Shown one piece after another: positions 36,812 to 46,397 of a stretch of 64,000 bases of DNA. A program made the position numbers and the translations under genes. The DNA is from Winogradskyella psychrotolerans (GTDB lineage: Bacteria > Bacteroidota > Bacteroidia > Flavobacteriales > Flavobacteriaceae). Numbering within the stretch: position 1 is the first letter of the stretch; every line of letters begins with the position of its first letter. The stretch spans positions 1 to 64,000 of the forward strand of contig NZ_JAHKPN010000052.1 in assembly GCF_018860545.1 (NCBI RefSeq). The letters are read 5' to 3'. The notes beneath the pieces are model-generated. The model was not told the origin of the DNA, did not search any database, and worked only from the letters and a program-made list of their open reading frames with translations.

Positions 36812-36829
36812 TACTATGCACGCATAGTA
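36812..36829. promoter_or_regulatory. Operator-like palindrome, copy 2 (upstream of nitronate monooxygenase)
   Basis: TACTATGC-AC-GCATAGTA is a perfect 8+8-bp inverted repeat. It lies just upstream of the nitronate monooxygenase -7 box and matches copy 1 at 21918-21935. A dimeric winged-helix (MarR- or HxlR-like) regulator would fit, but none is encoded in the window. Confidence 0.65.
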
Positions 36830-36875
36830 CTTTGCAATTAATAAATAATCGTATAACCAATCAACTCATAGAATT

Positions 36876-38105
36876 TTACTCCAAAAAGCGATAATAACCA
36901 CATTTTAAATAGGCACCTTCTGCAAATCCAATAGGATGATCACTATCATGTTTTGTTTTTAATTCGGTCTCAAAAAGTCGTGATTGTGAATTAAGCACAC
37001 GTTCATTCAAGTCAAAAAATGATTGAGCTAATACTCTAGAGGAACAGGAAGCCAAGACTAAAAGTCCCTTTTTAGATGTTAGCTGAGCACCTAATTCAGC
37101 CAGTTGTGCATATTTTTTTTTAGCTAAATCAATTTCAGATTGTTGTTTTGCAAAACTTGGTGGGTCAATAACGACCACATCATAGGTTTTCCCTTTTTCA
37201 ATCAAGGCTTTCATTTCTGCAAAAGCATCACCAGAAATAGTTTTGTGCTGACCAGAATAGTTATTCAATTTTCCATTCGCACGTGCCATATCTAGGGCTT
37301 GCTTACTGATATCTAAACTTGTTACTTCCTTTGCTTGGTTTGCCAAAGCATGAACAGAGAACCCACCAGCGTAGGAAAACACATCTAATACTGTTTTGCC
37401 TTTACTCATTTCCCCAACGCGTCTCCGATTGTCTCTATGATCTAAGAAATAACCTGTTTTATGTCCCTTAATCACGTTAGCAGAAAAATTGACATCATGT
37501 TCTACAAATTCTACAACTTCATTATTTAAAGTTCCATAAATGACCTGCCCATCTTTTAATGAATGATTTTTGCTATTCTGAAGACTTCTACTTAAACGCA
37601 TTACAATAGTTTCCGCTTTAGAAATTTGTTGTAAACTTTCTAAAATAGATTCTAAATATGGCAACCAAATTTCAGAATATAATTTTACCACAAGTACCTT
37701 ATTATAGACATCGGCTATCAAACCCGGAAAGCCATCATTTTCACCAAACAGTAAACGATAACTATTGGTGTTAGTTTGAAGTAATTCTACTCGTTTTTTA
37801 AAAGCCAATTCTATTTTATGATGAAAAAAATCAGCGTTAACTTCAACTTTAGTTTCAGCATTATGAATTATTTTAATTCGAATGGGTGAATTAGCGTCGT
37901 ATAATCCCAAACCAACCACTTTATTCTTATTCTTACTAAAAATAATGGCTAAATCACCTGTTTTGGCATCGTCGTTGATTTTTACGATACTATTAGAAAA
38001 TACCCAAGGATGTCCTTTCACAACGAATTGCTCTCCTTTAGCGTTAAGTTTTATGGCTAATCGTTTAGGTGTGTAATTGGTTTTATTTTGAATTGAAAAA
38101 GACAT
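36876..38105 (-). CDS. Class I rRNA methyltransferase, RlmI-like (PUA + SAM)
   Basis: A 409-aa enzyme expected to methylate a cytosine (C5) in 23S rRNA. The PUA domain is N-terminal (FVVKGHPWVFSNSI near residue 27). The SAM domain has TVLDVFSYAGGFSVHALA near 235 (motif I), DISKQALDMARANG near 262, and DVVVIDPPSFAKQQ near 307 with the catalytic-type PP-F. Monocistronic, convergent with nothing. E. coli RlmI is the nearest reference; which site is modified here is not known. Confidence 0.87.
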   Translation of the reverse strand: MSFSIQNKTNYTPKRLAIKLNAKGEQFVVKGHPWVFSNSIVKINDDAKTGDLAIIFSKNKNKVVGLGLYDANSPIRIKIIHNAETKVEVNADFFHHKIELAFKKRVELLQTNTNSYRLLFGENDGFPGLIADVYNKVLVVKLYSEIWLPYLESILESLQQISKAETIVMRLSRSLQNSKNHSLKDGQVIYGTLNNEVVEFVEHDVNFSANVIKGHKTGYFLDHRDNRRRVGEMSKGKTVLDVFSYAGGFSVHALANQAKEVTSLDISKQALDMARANGKLNNYSGQHKTISGDAFAEMKALIEKGKTYDVVVIDPPSFAKQQSEIDLAKKKYAQLAELGAQLTSKKGLLVLASCSSRVLAQSFFDLNERVLNSQSRLFETELKTKHDSDHPIGFAEGAYLKCGYYRFLE

Positions 38106-38234
38106 TCTTATATATTAGGCTTCGAAAGTACAAAACTTAAATATATTGTCAATCTTATGTCGATAGTAATATGTTTTATATAATGAAGACCTTCCTATAA
38201 AGGCATTAAAAATCTTAACTAGACGCTTCTGTAT

Positions 38235-38272
38235 AAAAAAAAACGCAACCAAATTAATGGTTGCGTTTTTTT
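38235..38272 (-). terminator. Intrinsic terminator after dnaK
   Basis: Stem AACGCAACC (38242-38250) and GGTTGCGTT (38259-38267), extended by A and T runs on both sides, so it can act on either strand. Confidence 0.85.
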
Positions 38273-38320
38273 ATATAATTGACGTTAGATCCGAATGATA
38301 TTCGGGATAAGCGACTCACT

Positions 38321-38346
38321 CAACTTTCACGAAAAAGCGAAAGTTG
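38321..38346. repeat. Inverted repeat downstream of dnaK
   Basis: CAACTTTC (38321-38328) and GAAAGTTG (38339-38346) form an 8-bp stem 10 nt beyond the dnaK stop. A smaller stem, CCGAAT/ATTCGG (38291-38305), is next to it. Confidence 0.5.
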
Positions 38347-38355
38347 GTTCTCTAC

Positions 38356-40269
38356 TTACTTTACTTCTTCGAAATCTACATCTTCAACATCACTGCTGTC
38401 ATCAGCAGCTTGTCCTTTTGCACCTGCACCTGCGTCAGTAGGTCCACCTTCTGGTGCTCCACCTTCTGCTTGTGCTTTGTACATTTCTTCACTTGCTACT
38501 TTCCATGCTTCATTGATTTTCTCTAAAGCTGGTGTAATAACTGCGATATCTTTTGTTTCGTATGCTTTTTTCAATTCTTCAAGTGCTGCTTCAATTGGTG
38601 CTTTTTTATCATCAGATAATTTATCACCAAATTCTTTCAGTTGACTTTCAGTTTGAAAAATCATAGCATCAGCTTCATTCAACTTATCAGCTGTCTCTTT
38701 TGCTTTTGCATCAGATTCTGCATTAGCTTCTGCTTCAGCTTTCATCTTTTGGATTTCTTCTTCTGTTAATCCAGATGAAGCTTCAATACGAATATCTTGT
38801 GTTTTGTTTGTAGCTTTATCTGTAGCAGATACTTTAATGATACCATTGGCATCAATATCAAACGTTACTTCAATCTGAGGTGTTCCTCGTCTTGCTGGTG
38901 GAATTCCATCTAAATGGAAACGACCAATCGTTTTATTATCTGCTGCCATTGGGCGCTCACCTTGTAATACGTGAATCTCTACCGATGGCTGATTGTCTGC
39001 TGCTGTTGAGAATACTTGCGATTTCTTAGTAGGAATCGTAGTATTAGACTCAATTAACTTCGTCATTACATTACCCATAGTTTCAATACCAAGAGATAAT
39101 GGTGTTACGTCTAATAAAAGAACGTCTTTTACATCACCTGTTAATACACCACCTTGGATTCCTGCACCTAAAGATACAACTTCATCAGGGTTTACACCTT
39201 TACTTGGTGCTTTTCCGAAGAATTTCTCTACTGCTGTTACTACTGCTGGAATACGTGTAGAACCACCTACTAAGATAATTTCATCAATATCTGACTTCGA
39301 TAAACCTGCTGCTTTTAATGCCGATTCACATGGCTCAATAGTACGCTTGATTAAATCGTCAATTAACTGCTCAAATTTAGAACGTGTTAATGTACGTACC
39401 AAGTGCTTTGGTCCACTAGCTGTTGCTGTAACGTATGGTAAGTTAATTTCTGTTTGTGCAGAAGATGATAACTCAATTTTTGCTTTTTCAGCAGCTTCTT
39501 TTAAACGTTGTAAAGCCATTGGGTCTTTACGTAAATCCATATCTTCATCCTTGATAAACTCTTCAGCTAACCAATCGATGATTCTTTCATCAACATCATC
39601 ACCACCTAAGTGCGTATCTCCATCTGTAGATAATACTTCAAAAACACCATCACCTAACTCTAGAATAGAAACATCATGTGTACCACCACCAAAATCAAAT
39701 ACTACGATTTTTTGATCTGTACCTTTTTTGTCCATACCATAAGCTAATGCCGCAGCTGTTGGTTCGTTAATAATTCTACGAACTTTAAGTCCTGCAATCT
39801 CACCAGCTTCTTTTGTAGCCTGACGTTGTGCATCGTTAAAATATGCTGGCACTGTAATTACAGCTTCAGACACATCTTGTCCTAAATAATCTTCAGCAGT
39901 TTTCTTCATTTTTTGAAGAATCATAGCCGATAATTCTTGAGGTGTATATAAACGACCATCGATATCTACTCTTGGAGTATCGTTGTCACCTTTTACCACT
40001 TTATATGGTACACGCTCTGCTTCTTTTTTAGACTCAGAATACTTATTACCCATAAAACGTTTAATAGAATAAACTGTTTTTGTTGGGTTAGTCACCGCTT
40101 GTCTTTTTGCTGGATCTCCAACTTTAATTTCACCACCTTCTACGAAAGCGATAACTGAAGGTGTTGTTCTCTTACCTTCAGCGTTTGGGATTACAACAGG
40201 CTCATTTCCTTCCATTACAGAAACACAAGAGTTGGTTGTACCTAAATCAATTCCAATAATCTTACTCAT
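38356..40269 (-). CDS. dnaK: Chaperone DnaK (Hsp70)
   Basis: ATP-dependent folding chaperone. [16 protein letters not shown] at residue 5, [19 protein letters not shown] near 190, and the substrate-binding domain with [15 protein letters not shown] near 390 are all intact. The C-terminus ends in the acidic tail [10 protein letters not shown]. 637 aa is the usual length. dnaJ and grpE are not adjacent. The start is the ATG at 40269. The 270-nt upstream spacer holds repeat half-sites (ATGACA) and an inverted repeat. Confidence 0.97.
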   Translation of the reverse strand: MSKIIGIDLGTTNSCVSVMEGNEPVVIPNAEGKRTTPSVIAFVEGGEIKVGDPAKRQAVTNPTKTVYSIKRFMGNKYSESKKEAERVPYKVVKGDNDTPRVDIDGRLYTPQELSAMILQKMKKTAEDYLGQDVSEAVITVPAYFNDAQRQATKEAGEIAGLKVRRIINEPTAAALAYGMDKKGTDQKIVVFDFGGGTHDVSILELGDGVFEVLSTDGDTHLGGDDVDERIIDWLAEEFIKDEDMDLRKDPMALQRLKEAAEKAKIELSSSAQTEINLPYVTATASGPKHLVRTLTRSKFEQLIDDLIKRTIEPCESALKAAGLSKSDIDEIILVGGSTRIPAVVTAVEKFFGKAPSKGVNPDEVVSLGAGIQGGVLTGDVKDVLLLDVTPLSLGIETMGNVMTKLIESNTTIPTKKSQVFSTAADNQPSVEIHVLQGERPMAADNKTIGRFHLDGIPPARRGTPQIEVTFDIDANGIIKVSATDKATNKTQDIRIEASSGLTEEEIQKMKAEAEANAESDAKAKETADKLNEADAMIFQTESQLKEFGDKLSDDKKAPIEAALEELKKAYETKDIAVITPALEKINEAWKVASEEMYKAQAEGGAPEGGPTDAGAGAKGQAADDSSDVEDVDFEEVK

Positions 40270-40288
40270 AATTATATTTGTTATTTGT

Positions 40289-40306
40289 TTTCCGCTTTCA
40301 CGGAAA
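40289..40306. repeat. Inverted repeat in the dnaK leader
   Basis: TTTCCG-CTTTCA-CGGAAA, a 6-bp stem located 20 nt upstream of the dnaK start codon. Its core CTTTCACGGAAAG resembles the inverted repeat behind dnaK (38321-38346). Confidence 0.5.
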
Positions 40307-40358
40307 GTATCGTGTTATTAATTTTTAAACTCGGTATGTATTAGTCAATGATTATGCC

Positions 40359-40384
40359 ATGACAAAAAATATGACATGATGTCA
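40359..40384. promoter_or_regulatory. Repeated ATGACA/ATGTCA half-sites upstream of dnaK
   Basis: ATGACA occurs at 40359-40364 and 40371-40376 (12-bp spacing), and 40372-40384 is a perfect odd-spaced palindrome, TGACAT-G-ATGTCA. They lie 90-115 nt upstream of the dnaK start. No CIRCE element is present, so this could be the heat-shock or stress control site; the binding factor is unknown. Confidence 0.45.
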
Positions 40385-40539
40385 CTTTATTAAATTGTTA
40401 CGAATAGAAATCACTCATAACACTAAACAAACCTAACCGTAACATTTACACCTAATTCTTTACTCTTATATAATACTGAGTACATCATAAAGAAACTTAT
40501 GCTTAATAATTTTACAAGAACTAAAAACAACCAAAAATT

Positions 40540-43500
40540 ATGAAACATTTTTTACGATTATTTTTTATCTTTTTTAGCTGTATTGCCAGTGCTCAGTTAA
40601 CTACTGGTGACATGGCATTTACTGCTTTTCATGCCAATGATGATGACGACTTTGCTATGGTAAGCTTTGTTGATATTCCTGCAAATACCATTATATACTT
40701 CTCTGACAAGGAATGGACGGGTTCAGAATTTAATTCTGGTGAAGCTAATTACGAATGGCAAACAGGTGCTGATGTAATATCTGCAGGAACAGTTATTACA
40801 TTTTACACTATTAGTGACATACCTAGTGTCTCTCACGGTACTATTGTTGGGGAACCTGGTGGGATCTCAGCGTCATCTGAAGCTATATTTGTTTATCACG
40901 GAACGGATATAGATACACCAACAACATTCATAACTGCTGTTGCCAATTCTTCTTCAGCATACGACGATGGTGCTGGAACAGGTTTAGCAGGCACAGGTCT
41001 TACCGAAGGCTCTACTGCAATTACCTATGCCAACGGAACATCTTTGGCAGTTTATAATGGACCAAGAACAGGTTTTACAGCTAACGGTTATATTGTAGCC
41101 TTAAATGACATGAGCAATTATAACTTTGAAGAAGACGCCACTTTACCTTTTGATAACACTGTATTTGTAATTTCTACGACAGATACCAATCCTCCAAGTG
41201 TTGCCAACGTTTATTCAATAAATCAAACGACTGTAGAAGTTGTATTTACCGAAGAAGTCACACAAGCTTCAGCAGAAGCAATAGCTAATTATATGTTTGC
41301 CCCTGCTTTAACTGTAACTTCTGTAGTCCATGACAATGCGACTTTAACCGCAACTGTGACGCATACGGGTTTAACGGAAGGTACTGCTTATAATGTTACT
41401 ATAAATAATCTTGAAGATATATATTCTAACATACAAACAACTGCTTATGTAAGTGAAGATTTATATTTCAACGCTATAGTTTCTGGATTAATAATCACTG
41501 AAATCATGTATAATGCACCTTCTGATGATTCCGATGCGTTAGAATTTTTAGAAATCTATAATAATAGTAACTACTCTATAAATTTAGGAGGAATCACGGT
41601 CAACGATGAAGGTAACTTTATTTTTACATTTCCTGAAATGGCACTTGCTGCAGGTGAAATTGTTTTATTAGCAACTGACAAAGCAACGGCTGACGCTTTT
41701 TATGGTGTAACGTTCTTAGATATGCCACAGGCTATTTCTAATGCCTTAGGAAATGGTGGTGAATTATTAGAAATTAAAAACACCAATGGAAATACCATAT
41801 TTCAAGTTGAATACAGTGATGATGCACCATGGCCAACTACTGCAGATGGTGATGGGCCTTCTTTAGAATTATTAAATCCTGAAGCTGATTTTGATGAAGG
41901 CACTAACTGGACACCTGCAACCAACTTAGTGGGACAATCTTTAGGTGACGATGTATTTGCATCTCCAGGAAGTTTTACACCAGTAACTAACGTTACTCCA
42001 CAAATAAGTTTTACAGAAAGTACTTATGTCGTAAGTGAAGATGAAACAGCAATAGACGTTACAATTGAATTATCCGTTGCACCTAGTGCTTCAGTTTCAA
42101 TAGATATTAGCTTGGTAACTGAATTACTAACAGCCACTGAAACTGATGATTTCACATTCACAAATCAAACCTTAAATTTCCCAGCAAATTCTACTGATGC
42201 CATTACAATTACTATTCCTGTTGTAAATGATGCCATCGCAGAAATGGATGAACTTTTCATCTTAAAACTTTCTAATCCTGTTAATGCGACACTTGGTGCT
42301 CATGAAACTGCTGGAGTTTATATTTTAGATGAAGATAATGTTATTCCTGTACCAACAGATGTATTAGATATTGAATATCTATCCAGTTATTTAGTTGATG
42401 GAGCGGGTTCTGCAGAGATTGTTGCTCACGATCCGGTTTCAGAACGTTTATTTGTGTTAAACTCCATTGGTCAGAAATTAGAGATTATTGATTTCTCGGA
42501 TATCAATGCGATTACTACAATCAGTTCTATTGATTTATCAACTTATGGTGACCCAACAAGTGTAGCTTATATGAATAATATGGTTGCACTAGGGATTTCA
42601 AAAGGGCCTTTAGAAGATGGTGTTGTTGTATTTTGTGATATTGACGGTACTATTTTATCAACCGTAACCGCTGGAAATCTTCCTGATATGGTTGGATTTA
42701 CTCCAGATGGCACAAAACTTTTGGTCGCTAACGAAGGCCAACCAAATGACGATTACTCTGTAGATCCTGAAGGCAGTATTTCTGTTATTGATGTTACTGG
42801 AGGTTTAGGAAACATTACGCAAGCTGATGTTCAATCCATCAACTTTAATAGCTTCGATAGTCAATTAGCGTCATTACAAGCTGCAGGTGTTAGAGTCTTC
42901 GGACCTAACGCATCAGTATCTCAAGATATGGAACCAGAATATATTACGTTTTCAAGTGATTCTCAAACAGCATACGTAACGCTTCAAGAAAACAATGCTA
43001 TTGGAGTTATTGATTTAACAACAAATACTATTACAGACATTTTACCTTTGGGTTTAAAGGATCATGCTTTAGCAGGAAACACATTAGACGCTTCTGATGA
43101 CACGGACTTTATTTTCTTAGCCAATTGGCCAGTAAAAGGAATGTATATGCCAGATGCTATGGCGTCTTACGAAGTTGGAGGTGTGACTTATTTAGTAACG
43201 GCTAACGAAGGTGATGCTAGAGAATATGATACATTTGAAGAAGAAGAACGTGTAAGTGACCTAAATTTAGACCCAACCGTTTTCCCTAATGCTGAATTCT
43301 TACAATTAGATAGCAACTTAGGAAGACTAACTGTAACAAATGCAAATGGTGATTTAGATAATGATGGTGACTTTGATGAAATTCATGTGTTAGGATCGCG
43401 TTCATTTAGTATTTGGAATACAGCCACAGGGGCATTGGTTTTTGATAGTGGTGATGATTTTGAACGTATTACGGCAAATGACCCGACTTACGGAGATTTA

Positions 43501-44079
43501 TTTAATGCTAGTAATAGTAATAACAACTTTAAGAACAGAAGTGACAATAAAGGTCCTGAGCCAGAAGGTGTCACTGTAACAGAAATCAATGGTCAAGTTT
43601 ATGCGTTTATCACTTTAGAACGTGTAGGTGGTTTTATGACATACAACATTACTGATCCTAATAATGCTGTTTTTGAAAAGTACATTAACAATAGAGATTT
43701 AGGTGACGATGAAGGTGGTGATTTAGGCCCAGAAGGCATAATCTATGTGACTCCAGAACATAGTCCTAATGATACTGGCTTAGTAATTATGGCAAACGAA
43801 GTAAGTTCTACATTAAGCTTCTATGCACTTAATAATAACACTTTAAGTGCTGATGAATTTACTTTACAGTCTGAAGCTTTAAAAATGTTTCCTAATCCTT
43901 CAAAATCTAACCAAACGGTATACTTTAATAAAATGGTATCTGTTTCACTATTTGATATTCAAGGTCGTGAAATAGTGTCTAAAGAAAATACAATGGATTT
44001 TCAATTGCCAACCTTAACTGCTGGTACCTATATTTTGAAAACAATAAATGGTGAAAGCTTTAAGCTTTTAATTAAATAA
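40540..44079 (+). CDS. Choice-of-anchor I family secreted protein with lamin-tail and Calx-beta domains, T9SS sorted
   Basis: A 1179-aa exported protein. Residues 1-19 are the signal peptide (FFSCIASA). Then come an N-terminal beta domain (20-205), an SbsA/Ig-like domain (about 215-310), a lamin-tail domain (about 315-465, LIITEIMYNAPSDDSDALEF), a Calx-beta domain (about 487-600), a choice-of-anchor I beta-propeller region (about 608-1100) and a type IX sorting tail (about 1105-1179, FPNPSKSNQTVYF and ...AGTYILK). It should be outside the cell or on the surface. Calcium binding by acidic loops is likely. Substrate unknown; it may be an extracellular phosphatase- or phytase-like protein, as some relatives are, but that is inference. 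Confidence 0.88.
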   Translation: MKHFLRLFFIFFSCIASAQLTTGDMAFTAFHANDDDDFAMVSFVDIPANTIIYFSDKEWTGSEFNSGEANYEWQTGADVISAGTVITFYTISDIPSVSHGTIVGEPGGISASSEAIFVYHGTDIDTPTTFITAVANSSSAYDDGAGTGLAGTGLTEGSTAITYANGTSLAVYNGPRTGFTANGYIVALNDMSNYNFEEDATLPFDNTVFVISTTDTNPPSVANVYSINQTTVEVVFTEEVTQASAEAIANYMFAPALTVTSVVHDNATLTATVTHTGLTEGTAYNVTINNLEDIYSNIQTTAYVSEDLYFNAIVSGLIITEIMYNAPSDDSDALEFLEIYNNSNYSINLGGITVNDEGNFIFTFPEMALAAGEIVLLATDKATADAFYGVTFLDMPQAISNALGNGGELLEIKNTNGNTIFQVEYSDDAPWPTTADGDGPSLELLNPEADFDEGTNWTPATNLVGQSLGDDVFASPGSFTPVTNVTPQISFTESTYVVSEDETAIDVTIELSVAPSASVSIDISLVTELLTATETDDFTFTNQTLNFPANSTDAITITIPVVNDAIAEMDELFILKLSNPVNATLGAHETAGVYILDEDNVIPVPTDVLDIEYLSSYLVDGAGSAEIVAHDPVSERLFVLNSIGQKLEIIDFSDINAITTISSIDLSTYGDPTSVAYMNNMVALGISKGPLEDGVVVFCDIDGTILSTVTAGNLPDMVGFTPDGTKLLVANEGQPNDDYSVDPEGSISVIDVTGGLGNITQADVQSINFNSFDSQLASLQAAGVRVFGPNASVSQDMEPEYITFSSDSQTAYVTLQENNAIGVIDLTTNTITDILPLGLKDHALAGNTLDASDDTDFIFLANWPVKGMYMPDAMASYEVGGVTYLVTANEGDAREYDTFEEEERVSDLNLDPTVFPNAEFLQLDSNLGRLTVTNANGDLDNDGDFDEIHVLGSRSFSIWNTATGALVFDSGDDFERITANDPTYGDLFNASNSNNNFKNRSDNKGPEPEGVTVTEINGQVYAFITLERVGGFMTYNITDPNNAVFEKYINNRDLGDDEGGDLGPEGIIYVTPEHSPNDTGLVIMANEVSSTLSFYALNNNTLSADEFTLQSEALKMFPNPSKSNQTVYFNKMVSVSLFDIQGREIVSKENTMDFQLPTLTAGTYILKTINGESFKLLIK

Positions 44080-44100
44080 ATCTGCTAATTTATTTCCATG

Positions 44101-44132
44101 AAAAGCACCTTCATTTGAGGGTGCTTTTTTTT
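44101..44132 (+). terminator. Intrinsic terminator after the choice-of-anchor I gene
   Basis: Stem AAAAGCACC (44101-44109) and GGTGCTTTT (44120-44128), loop 10 nt, then a T run. Confidence 0.88.
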
Positions 44133-44249
44133 ATGGTTATAATTTAGCTCATTTTCATTGAAGAGTTAAATCCTAATAATATCTAAAAAGGGCATACTGT
44201 TTGATAATAAATAGCAATACATTAGTAATTAATTAAATTTTATATCATC

Positions 44250-44759
44250 ATGAGAAAATTAGCCTCTTTATTATTTGCACTTACCTTTATATTAACTTCT
44301 TGTACGGGAGATCAAGGTCCTCCTGGCTTTGATGGACAAGATGGATTGGATGGAGTTAACTTTGTGGGACAATCGTTTGAAAGAACAATTGATTTCTTGC
44401 CTGAAAATAACTATGAAGAGTATATTGTTATTCCAAGCTCAATCGATCTTTACGATACTGATATGACTTTAGCATATGTACTTTGGGAACAAGATCCTGT
44501 TACAGGTAATGATGTATGGAGATTAATCCCTCAAACTATTTTTACTGATTCTGGAGAATTATTTCAATATAATTATGATTACAGCTTTGACGAAGTCCGG
44601 TTATTTATTGACGCTCCTACCAGCTTCGATTTTAATAGTTTATCATCAGCTGCAACATTAAACCAAACTTTTAGAATTGTTGTTCTACCAGTTGATTTTG
44701 TAAATAGCAGTGATTTAGATATCACAAATTATGATGATGTCATGGAATTCGTTGAATAA
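44250..44759 (+). CDS. Lipoprotein with collagen-like Gly-X-Y segment
   Basis: A 169-aa lipoprotein. Signal peptide with lipobox LTSC, Cys at about residue 18; then six Gly-X-Y triplets (GDQGPPGFDGQDGLDGVN, residues about 20-37), then a beta-rich domain with acidic and aromatic residues. Exposed on the outer membrane. This type of collagen-like start is seen in many small flavobacterial lipoproteins whose role is unknown. Monocistronic, ending in a terminator. Confidence 0.83.
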   Translation: MRKLASLLFALTFILTSCTGDQGPPGFDGQDGLDGVNFVGQSFERTIDFLPENNYEEYIVIPSSIDLYDTDMTLAYVLWEQDPVTGNDVWRLIPQTIFTDSGELFQYNYDYSFDEVRLFIDAPTSFDFNSLSSAATLNQTFRIVVLPVDFVNSSDLDITNYDDVMEFVE

Positions 44760-44786
44760 ATACTCGAAATTTTAACGTTATATTTT

Positions 44787-44818
44787 AAAGCTTGGAATCA
44801 ATTTCAAGCTTTTTTTTA
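44787..44818 (+). terminator. Intrinsic terminator after the collagen-like gene
   Basis: Stem AAAGCTTG (44787-44794) and CAAGCTTT (44805-44812) followed by a T run. Confidence 0.85.
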
Positions 44819-44853
44819 TTTCTAAAATTGTCATCTTTGAATTAACAAGATGC

Positions 44854-44861
44854 TATATTTG
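44854..44861 (+). promoter_or_regulatory. -7 box (TATATTTG) of the L-serine ammonia-lyase gene
   Basis: TATATTTG lies 24 nt before the ATG at 44886; a TTG at about 44828 may be the -33 element. Confidence 0.5.
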
Positions 44862-44885
44862 TAGCAAACAAAAACGATTTCTTAC

Positions 44886-46310
44886 ATGGAGTGTATTTCA
44901 GTTTTCGACATGCTTAAAATTGGTGTAGGTCCTTCAAGTTCTCACACCTTAGGACCTTGGAGAGCAGCAGAACGTTGGATTAAAGAGTTGAAAGCTAAAA
45001 AGCGTTTTGATAAAGTTGAAAAAATAACGGTAGATCTTTATGGATCTTTATCATTAACCGGAAAAGGACATGCCACAGATTTTGCTGTCATTTTAGGTTT
45101 AACAGGTGCTGACCCTGAACGCATGCCTATTGAAGACATCAACTCAATTATTGATGATGTTAAAACGACTAACGTTTTAATGTTTAATAATGAAAGAGCG
45201 ATTCCTTTCGATTTTAAATCCAATATTGTTTTTAACCGAAAAGCGCTACCCTTTCATTCTAACGGCATGATTTTTACTGCGCTAATTAACGGCCGGAATT
45301 ACAAATACACCTACTACTCTATTGGTGGTGGATTTGTAGTGCAAGAGGAACGAAAAGTCTCTAAAGCCAATAAAATAATATTCTACTGTACATTTCCTTA
45401 TCCCATCGCTTATGGAGAAGAACTTCTTAAGTTTTGTGATCAATTACAACTACCTATCTCTGGTGTTGTCTTAGAGAATGAAAAATCAATACGAGATGAA
45501 GATTCTATAAATTTTGAATTAAAACGCATTTGGAATACCATGCTAGAATGCATGTACACAGGCTGTCATACTGAAGGTAATTTACCAGGCGGCTTAAATG
45601 TAAGACGACGTGCTTTTGACATGCACAAAAATATCATTGGCGATCATACTTATCATAATCCACAAGAATGGTTAGAAACCATTCGGAAAACGGAAGTCAA
45701 GTTTCGTCAAATATTAAAATGGGTCAGTTGTTTTGCTTTGGCCGTCAATGAAGTTAACGCCTCTTTGGGTCGTGTGGTAACCGCTCCTACGAACGGAAGT
45801 GCTGGTGTTATTCCATCGGTATTAATGTATTATTTAGTGATTGAAAATCATGAAGCGGATTTTGAACATATTAAAAAGTTCCTTTTAGTGGCTAGTGAAA
45901 TTGGCAGTATCTTTAAAAAGAATGCCACTATTAGTGCTGCTATGGGAGGCTGCCAGGCCGAAATTGGAGTCTCTTCAGCTATGGCTGCAGGTGCTTTAAC
46001 CGAATTATTAGGAGGAACACCAGAACAAGTTTTAGTCGCTGCAGAAATCGCCATGGAACATCATTTAGGACTCACCTGCGATCCAATTGGTGGTTTAGTA
46101 CAAATCCCATGCATAGAACGAAATTCTATGGGAGCTATAAAAGCCATTAATGCCGCAGAATTGGCCTTAGATACGGATCCTAAAAACGTAAAAGTACCTC
46201 TAGATAAAGTGGTACAGACTATGTGGGAAACTGCAAAGGATATGAGTTCTAAGTATAAGGAAACTTCTGAAGGTGGCTTAGCGGTTGGAGTTCATTTGAC
46301 GGATTGTTAA
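44886..46310 (+). CDS. sdaA: L-serine ammonia-lyase (single-chain, iron-sulfur)
   Basis: Converts L-serine to pyruvate and ammonia. A 474-aa single-chain type with the N-terminal beta domain ([20 protein letters not shown] near residue 5) and the alpha domain. Iron-sulfur ligand Cys residues are in GGCQAEIG near 357, LTCDPIGG near 396 and IPCIERN near 407. The SSSHT and [10 protein letters not shown] motifs are standard. Monocistronic. Confidence 0.93.
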   Translation: MECISVFDMLKIGVGPSSSHTLGPWRAAERWIKELKAKKRFDKVEKITVDLYGSLSLTGKGHATDFAVILGLTGADPERMPIEDINSIIDDVKTTNVLMFNNERAIPFDFKSNIVFNRKALPFHSNGMIFTALINGRNYKYTYYSIGGGFVVQEERKVSKANKIIFYCTFPYPIAYGEELLKFCDQLQLPISGVVLENEKSIRDEDSINFELKRIWNTMLECMYTGCHTEGNLPGGLNVRRRAFDMHKNIIGDHTYHNPQEWLETIRKTEVKFRQILKWVSCFALAVNEVNASLGRVVTAPTNGSAGVIPSVLMYYLVIENHEADFEHIKKFLLVASEIGSIFKKNATISAAMGGCQAEIGVSSAMAAGALTELLGGTPEQVLVAAEIAMEHHLGLTCDPIGGLVQIPCIERNSMGAIKAINAAELALDTDPKNVKVPLDKVVQTMWETAKDMSSKYKETSEGGLAVGVHLTDC

Positions 46311-46397
46311 TTTCGACTTCGCTCAGTTATCCAAAAGAGCCCATATTATCCTTTATAATAAAAGTAAAATTTAACGTGGACAGCAGTTAATTAAATT

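Noticed and set aside
38993-39715. A 240-codon open frame antisense to dnaK
   Set aside because: It lies wholly inside the strongly conserved dnaK gene on the other strand, and its composition (Ser/Thr/Ile-rich) is the usual shadow of dnaK codons.
46311-46397. Fragment TTTCGACTTCGCTCAG after sdaA as a transposon remnant or repeat
   Set aside because: Only one short copy is seen here; without genome data I cannot call it a repeat, and no inverted ends are visible.
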